Below are positions 60,487 through 64,000 of a stretch of 64,000 nucleotides of DNA, in pieces (within the stretch, counting starts at the first letter, position 1; the number at the start of each line of letters is the position of its first letter). The position numbers were made by a program, and so were the translations under genes. The stretch is taken from contig JBBSML010000010.1 of the NCBI GenBank assembly GCA_038233215.1, forward strand, positions 1-64,000, read 5' to 3'. The notes under the pieces are model-generated. The model made no database searches and was not told the origin of the DNA. It saw only the letters and a program-made list of their open reading frames with translations. The stretch comes from JACDBZ01 sp038233215 (GTDB lineage: Bacteria; Chloroflexota; Limnocylindria; QHBO01).

Positions 60487-61878
60487 TCAGGTCTGGCCCA
60501 GGAGCGGACCCGTCGGCGCGCGCTTCAGGAAGCGGCCCTCCCCGGCGGCACCCAGCCATTCATCGCCGTCCACGATCACCTTGCCACGGGAAAGGACGAT
60601 CTCGGCCCGCCCGGTCACCTCACGCCCCTCGTAGCATGAATAGTCGACATCCATGTGATGCGTGTCCGCGCTGATCGTGTGCTTTGCGGAAGGATCGTAG
60701 ATGACGACGTCTGCATCGGCCCCGGCCGCGATGACGCCCTTGCGTCCAGAGAGTCCGAACATCCGGGCCGGGGCGGCGCTGATGACCTCGACCCATCGGT
60801 TCGGAGTCAGGTAGCCATCGGCCACGCCACCGGAGTGGAGCAGGTTCACGCGGTCCTCGACGCCGGGCAGGCCGTTCGGTACCTTCCGAAAGTCGCCCTC
60901 TCCAAGGTCCTTCTGGCCATGAAAGTCGAACGGGCAGTGATCGGTCGAAACAACCTGAAGGTCATCCTTGGCGAGTCCCTTCCAGAGCTCGGCGGCGTGC
61001 TCCGCTGGACGCAGGGGCGGCGAGCACACGAACTTGGCGCCCTCGAAGCCGTTGCCCATGTCGTCGAGCGTGAGGAACAGGTACTGCGGACAGGTTTCGG
61101 CGTAGGCGGGCAGGCCTTCGTTTCTCGCGCGTCGAACCTCGTTGAGCGCCTCGATCGCGCTCAGATGAACGATGTAGACCGGCACGCCGGCCACCTGTGC
61201 CAGCCGGATGACGCGGTTGGTTGCCTCTCCCTCCATGACCGGCGAGCGAGAGGTGCCGTGATAATACGGATCGGTGTTGCCCGCCTCGACGTTCTGGGCG
61301 GCCACCACGTCGATCGCCAGCCCGTTCTCCGCATGCATGAGGATCAAGCCGCCGTTTTTGCCCGTCTGCTGCATGGCCCGAAAGATGGCGCCGTCATCGG
61401 AGTAGAAGACTCCGGGGTAGGCGGTGAAGAGCTTGAAGTCGGTAACGCCCTCGTCGACCAGGGTGTCCATCTCGGCGAGGGTCTCATCAGTGACGTCCGA
61501 CATGATCATGTGGAATCCGTAGTCGATGCAGGCATTGCCTTCCGCCTTGGCATGCCATGTATCGAGACCCTCGCGCAGCGCCTGGCCCTTGGACTGCACC
61601 GCGAAATCGATAATCGTCGTCGTCCCGCCAAAGGCCGCCGCACGCGTGCCGGTCTCGAAGGTGTCCTTGGCCGCGGTGCCTCCGAAAGGCAGCTCCATGT
61701 GCGTGTGCACGTCGATGGCACCGGGGATGACCCACTTGCCGGTGGCGTCGACGGTCCGATCAGCCTCGACTCCAAGCTCCGTGCCGACGAGAGCGATCCG
61801 CTCCCCGTCGACCAGCACGTCCGCCCGTGTGGTGGCATCCGCGTTGACGATCGTTCCACCCTTGATCAACGTGCGCAT
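60487..61878 (-). CDS. hydA: Dihydropyrimidinase/D-hydantoinase
   Basis: A 463-residue cyclic amidohydrolase. The metal ligands are visible: DVHTHMELPFGG (His pair), GVTDFKLFTAYPG (carboxylated Lys near residue 150), LILMHAENG, VYIVHLSAIEALNEV and VVSTDHCPFDFHGQ (Asp). The length matches dihydropyrimidinases; dihydroorotases are shorter and lack this spacing. It opens the ring of dihydropyrimidines or hydantoins. ATG 61878 follows a strong AGGAGG site. No other pyrimidine-degradation gene is adjacent. Confidence 0.92.
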   Translation of the reverse strand: MRTLIKGGTIVNADATTRADVLVDGERIALVGTELGVEADRTVDATGKWVIPGAIDVHTHMELPFGGTAAKDTFETGTRAAAFGGTTTIIDFAVQSKGQALREGLDTWHAKAEGNACIDYGFHMIMSDVTDETLAEMDTLVDEGVTDFKLFTAYPGVFYSDDGAIFRAMQQTGKNGGLILMHAENGLAIDVVAAQNVEAGNTDPYYHGTSRSPVMEGEATNRVIRLAQVAGVPVYIVHLSAIEALNEVRRARNEGLPAYAETCPQYLFLTLDDMGNGFEGAKFVCSPPLRPAEHAAELWKGLAKDDLQVVSTDHCPFDFHGQKDLGEGDFRKVPNGLPGVEDRVNLLHSGGVADGYLTPNRWVEVISAAPARMFGLSGRKGVIAAGADADVVIYDPSAKHTISADTHHMDVDYSCYEGREVTGRAEIVLSRGKVIVDGDEWLGAAGEGRFLKRAPTGPLLGQT

Positions 61879-61971
61879 CGGTCCTCCTCTCCGAAGGGCT
61901 GGTCCGGGTCTCCCGGCTCATGGGCGACACTATCCTAGCGCTGCCCGCGATGACTCCCGGGCGTCTGGGGT

Positions 61972-62631
61972 TTAGTCCCGTCCTGGCGACGTGGGGCCCG
62001 GAGCCCGCGAGATGTGGAGCACCTCGCCCACCGTCTCGAAGCCGATGCGCGCGTAGGTACCCTCTTCGGTCGCGGATTCGGCCATGAGGAAGACGGTGGT
62101 GGCGCCGACGAGACGCGCCTCTCGCGCCAGCCAGCGAACCATTCCCGTGGCGATCCCGCGCCGCCGGAACGGAGCCCGGACCCCGACCGCGGCGATCTCG
62201 GTGACACCTTCCTGGGGCTTGGAAAAGAGCCCTCCGCCCACCGCCTCTCCCCCATCCGTGACTCGCGCGAGGACGACGCGACCGCCATGCTCGATCGTAC
62301 GGCCAATCCCCGCCCCACCGTCGGGGCCCGGCGGTCCCTCACCGTATGCCTCGTTCTGCGCGGCGACCGTTGCCTGAAGGTCCGCGGCGGGCACGTACTC
62401 GAAGCGTGGCAGCCGACCGCGCTGGTGATACGCGTCGGTGAGTGCGGCGACGTCCGCGCTCGTCGGTACCGCGCCATCGTCGGGGATTGCGTAGTTCAGG
62501 AAACGAATCGGGTCAGCACTGGAGAAGCTCGCCAGGAACGGGCCGATCCGCACCGTTTCGCGCGCAAGCGTGACCGAGGCGCGCAGATAGGCACTCACCC
62601 CCGCCCCGAGCGCTCGCTCGCCGGCAGTCAC
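61972..62631 (-). CDS. GNAT family N-acetyltransferase
   Basis: A 219-residue acetyltransferase. The core has VVLARVTDGGEAVGGGLFSK, TEIAAVGVRAPFRRRGIATG (acetyl-CoA pyrophosphate loop) and MVRWLAREARLVGATTVFLM, with EEGTYARIGFETVGEVLHIS at the end. The N-terminal 110 residues are a degenerate first GNAT-like half. GTG 62631 overlaps the stop of a 48-codon truncated VOC gene (GTGA), so it is translated as the second cistron. Confidence 0.87.
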   Translation of the reverse strand: MTAGERALGAGVSAYLRASVTLARETVRIGPFLASFSSADPIRFLNYAIPDDGAVPTSADVAALTDAYHQRGRLPRFEYVPAADLQATVAAQNEAYGEGPPGPDGGAGIGRTIEHGGRVVLARVTDGGEAVGGGLFSKPQEGVTEIAAVGVRAPFRRRGIATGMVRWLAREARLVGATTVFLMAESATEEGTYARIGFETVGEVLHISRAPGPTSPGRD

Positions 62632-62774
62632 TTGACCCCGCCCAGACTGTCATTGGTGAAGGAGCCGGGCGCGGCTTCCTCGAGATCGATCCCGAGGCCG
62701 TCGCGCCAGAGGCCGAGTGAGGCATCCGCATCGCGAGTGATTGGGCCGAAGCCAGCGACGATTGCGATGTTCAT
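62628..62774 (-). pseudogene. Truncated VOC/glyoxalase gene (48 codons)
   Basis: From ATG 62774 this encodes MNIAIVAGFGPITRDADASL, LWRDGLGIDLEEAAPG and SFTNDSLGGVK, then a stop. It matches the first 48 residues of the VOC gene at 63459-63899 (VGFVAGFGPIIRETDTS..., YFTNDSLEGVK) and then ends in the GTGA start of the acetyltransferase. It is an N-terminal fragment of a paralogue. It may survive as an upstream cistron that delivers ribosomes to the acetyltransferase start. Confidence 0.75.
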
Positions 62775-62828
62775 CGGCTCAGCCTACGCCTTCCGCCGCT
62801 CTCCTGACCGCCGGCGTACCATTGCGCC

Positions 62829-63392
62829 ATGAAGACCGACCGCCTCTACTTCACAGGCGACGAGGAGGCCGATCGGCTGCTCGTCACCGAGCCGATGGCG
62901 CTGCTCATCGGATTCGCGCTCGACCAGCAGGTGCCAGTTCAGAAGGCCTTCTCCGGCCCGAAGGTGCTGCTCGGTCGTCTCGGAACGCTCGATGCCAGGA
63001 AGCTGGCCGCCCTCGATCCCGAGGAGATGGCGGCGGCGTCAAAGGGTCCGCCGGCCATTCATCGGTTCCCCGGCGCCATGGGCAAACGAGTCCAGGAGCT
63101 CGCGGCGTACGTGGCGGACACGTACGAGGGTGACGCTGCACGACTGTGGACCGATGCGTCCGACGCGCGCGACCTCAAGAAACGCATTGCCGAATTGCCC
63201 GGATTCGGCGACATGAAGGTTGCATCGCTGTTCGCCGTGCTGGTCAAGCTTCTCGATGTTCGCCTTGCGGGCACCGAGAAGGACCTACCGACGCACCCGA
63301 CCCTCGGCGACGTCGACTCGCCCGACGCGCTCGCCGAGTACCAGGCAACGAAGCGAGCGAAAAAGGCAGCCGACCGAGCTGCGAGCAGTTAA
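62829..63392 (+). CDS. HhH-GPD-like protein (base excision repair fold, uncharacterised subgroup)
   Basis: A 187-residue all-helical protein of the uncharacterised HhH-GPD family. LLIGFALDQQVPVQKAFSGP and LAALDPEEMAAASKGPPAIH match the N-terminal helices, and AELPGFGDMKVASLFAVLVK is the helix-hairpin-helix. It probably binds DNA, but the subgroup has no established glycosylase activity and no iron-sulfur cysteines. TACCAT lies 6 bases before ATG 62829. Confidence 0.85.
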   Translation: MKTDRLYFTGDEEADRLLVTEPMALLIGFALDQQVPVQKAFSGPKVLLGRLGTLDARKLAALDPEEMAAASKGPPAIHRFPGAMGKRVQELAAYVADTYEGDAARLWTDASDARDLKKRIAELPGFGDMKVASLFAVLVKLLDVRLAGTEKDLPTHPTLGDVDSPDALAEYQATKRAKKAADRAASS

Positions 63393-63458
63393 ATCCTGAC
63401 GTTGTGTCGTCCTGGGCTGGAGGTTGTCGCGCTTCCAGACCTCGTGCCGTGAGGTTGA

Positions 63459-63899
63459 CTACGACTCGGTGATCTGTTCGTCCGGTCGATCGTGCATCCA
63501 CGGCGTGAAGGTAATGCCGACGAGCAGTCCCTCGGGGCTGAGCAGACGCGCCGTCGTCTGGCCCCAGGGTTCCTCGTGGGCCTCGCGCAGCACCCGATGC
63601 CCCGCGTTGGCCATCTCGGCGATGGCGACGGAAACCGCTTCGGCTGACTCGACGTCAAGCTCCATCCAGGCCTGCGGGGCGGGCAGCTCTTCCGGCCAAT
63701 CGAGCGAGCCAAACGTCGCCTCCGCAGCCTGCGCCAACGGCCACATGGCAAATGCCTTCACGCCCTCCAGGCTGTCGTTGGTGAAGTAGCCGGGCGCCGG
63801 TTCCTCGAACTGGATTCCGATGCCGTCACCCCAGAAGGCGCGGGACGTATCCGTTTCGCGAATGATCGGTCCGAAGCCCGCGACGAAGCCAACCTTCAT
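63459..63899 (-). CDS. VOC/glyoxalase family protein
   Basis: A 146-residue VOC protein: VGFVAGFGPIIRETDTSRAF, QFEEPAPGYFTNDSLEGVKA, WMELDVESAEAVSVAIAEMA and a final TARLLSPEGLLVGITFTPWM. Its N-terminal 48 residues are duplicated as the truncated gene at 62628-62774. ATG 63899 overlaps the stop of the partial VOC gene upstream (ATGA). Substrate unknown. Confidence 0.85.
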   Translation of the reverse strand: MKVGFVAGFGPIIRETDTSRAFWGDGIGIQFEEPAPGYFTNDSLEGVKAFAMWPLAQAAEATFGSLDWPEELPAPQAWMELDVESAEAVSVAIAEMANAGHRVLREAHEEPWGQTTARLLSPEGLLVGITFTPWMHDRPDEQITES

Positions 63900-64000
63900 C
63901 CGGGCCCATCCTTCGGGAGCGACTTCAGGACGCAGAAATCATTGCCCTCCACATCGGCCATGACCACCCACGCCACGTCCCCTTGACCGATGTCGGCGCG
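63896..64000 (-). CDS. VOC/glyoxalase family protein, partial (C-terminus only)
   Basis: The window end cuts this gene. The visible C-terminus reads DIGQGDVAWVVMADVEGNDF and then CVLKSLPKDGPG and stop; the DxEGNxFCVL pattern is the end of a VOC protein with the metal-ligand Glu region. Its TGA overlaps the ATG of the next VOC gene (ATGA), so the two are one operon. Confidence 0.8.
   Translation of the reverse strand, partial: RADIGQGDVAWVVMADVEGNDFCVLKSLPKDGPG

Overview
The window is a stretch of very GC-rich chromosomal DNA from a free-living bacterium. Gene style (high GC, many GTG/TTG starts, ATGA/GTGA/TGATG overlaps, few Shine-Dalgarno sites at operon heads), a coenzyme F420 pathway, DUF885 peptidases and small YIDPGSGS-type membrane proteins suggest a Chloroflexota member of the Limnocylindria/Ellin6529 kind. 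No rRNA, ribosomal protein or other marker gene is present, so this placement is inference. No tRNA, rRNA, insertion sequence, prophage or CRISPR array was recognised.

Layout. 1-5.7 kb: a small ABM-like protein, a TetR regulator, a decayed adenylate cyclase/ATPase regulator, a stand-alone receiver protein, and three copies of a ~160-bp two-hairpin intergenic element. 5.7-15.6 kb: an inositol-type catabolic locus (iolB and a transaldolase on the minus strand; IolD-like, IolE-like and two IolG-like enzymes plus a ribose/fructose-type ABC importer on the plus strand) closed by a strong terminator. 15.6-30 kb: membrane protein, lysA, an ArsR-MFS-sucrase/ferredoxin operon, O-methyltransferase, PIG-L deacetylase, a broken patatin, a DMT exporter/propeller/DUF971 operon, a DtxR regulator, a secreted SGNH hydrolase and acs. 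30-48 kb: a MarR regulator with three MFS exporters, serine beta-lactamase-like protein, two DUF885 peptidases, amidase, AlaX, ChaB, a NagD-type phosphatase, and a divergent methyltransferase/small membrane protein/sulfatase-like locus. 48-51 kb: a fluoride riboswitch with crcB flanked by a 69-bp direct repeat, then VOC, asd and hom. 51.6-57 kb: F420 synthesis (cofE, cofC, cofD) with two candidate F420-using proteins and an aldehyde dehydrogenase. 57-64 kb: cinA, a sortase-like protein whose catalytic Cys is Ser, lipid kinase, lipoprotein, dihydropyrimidinase, acetyltransferase, HhH-GPD protein and VOC genes, one truncated.

Together the genes describe a heterotroph that imports and oxidises a cyclitol or sugar, activates acetate, makes aspartate-family amino acids, uses F420 redox chemistry and carries several exporters and detoxification functions. 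A recurring feature is a TANNNT box 6-9 bases before the start codon of most operon-heading genes, which points to widespread leaderless mRNAs and helps fix many starts. The most unusual non-coding signals are two dispersed intergenic repeat families and the duplicated segment flanking the fluoride cassette.
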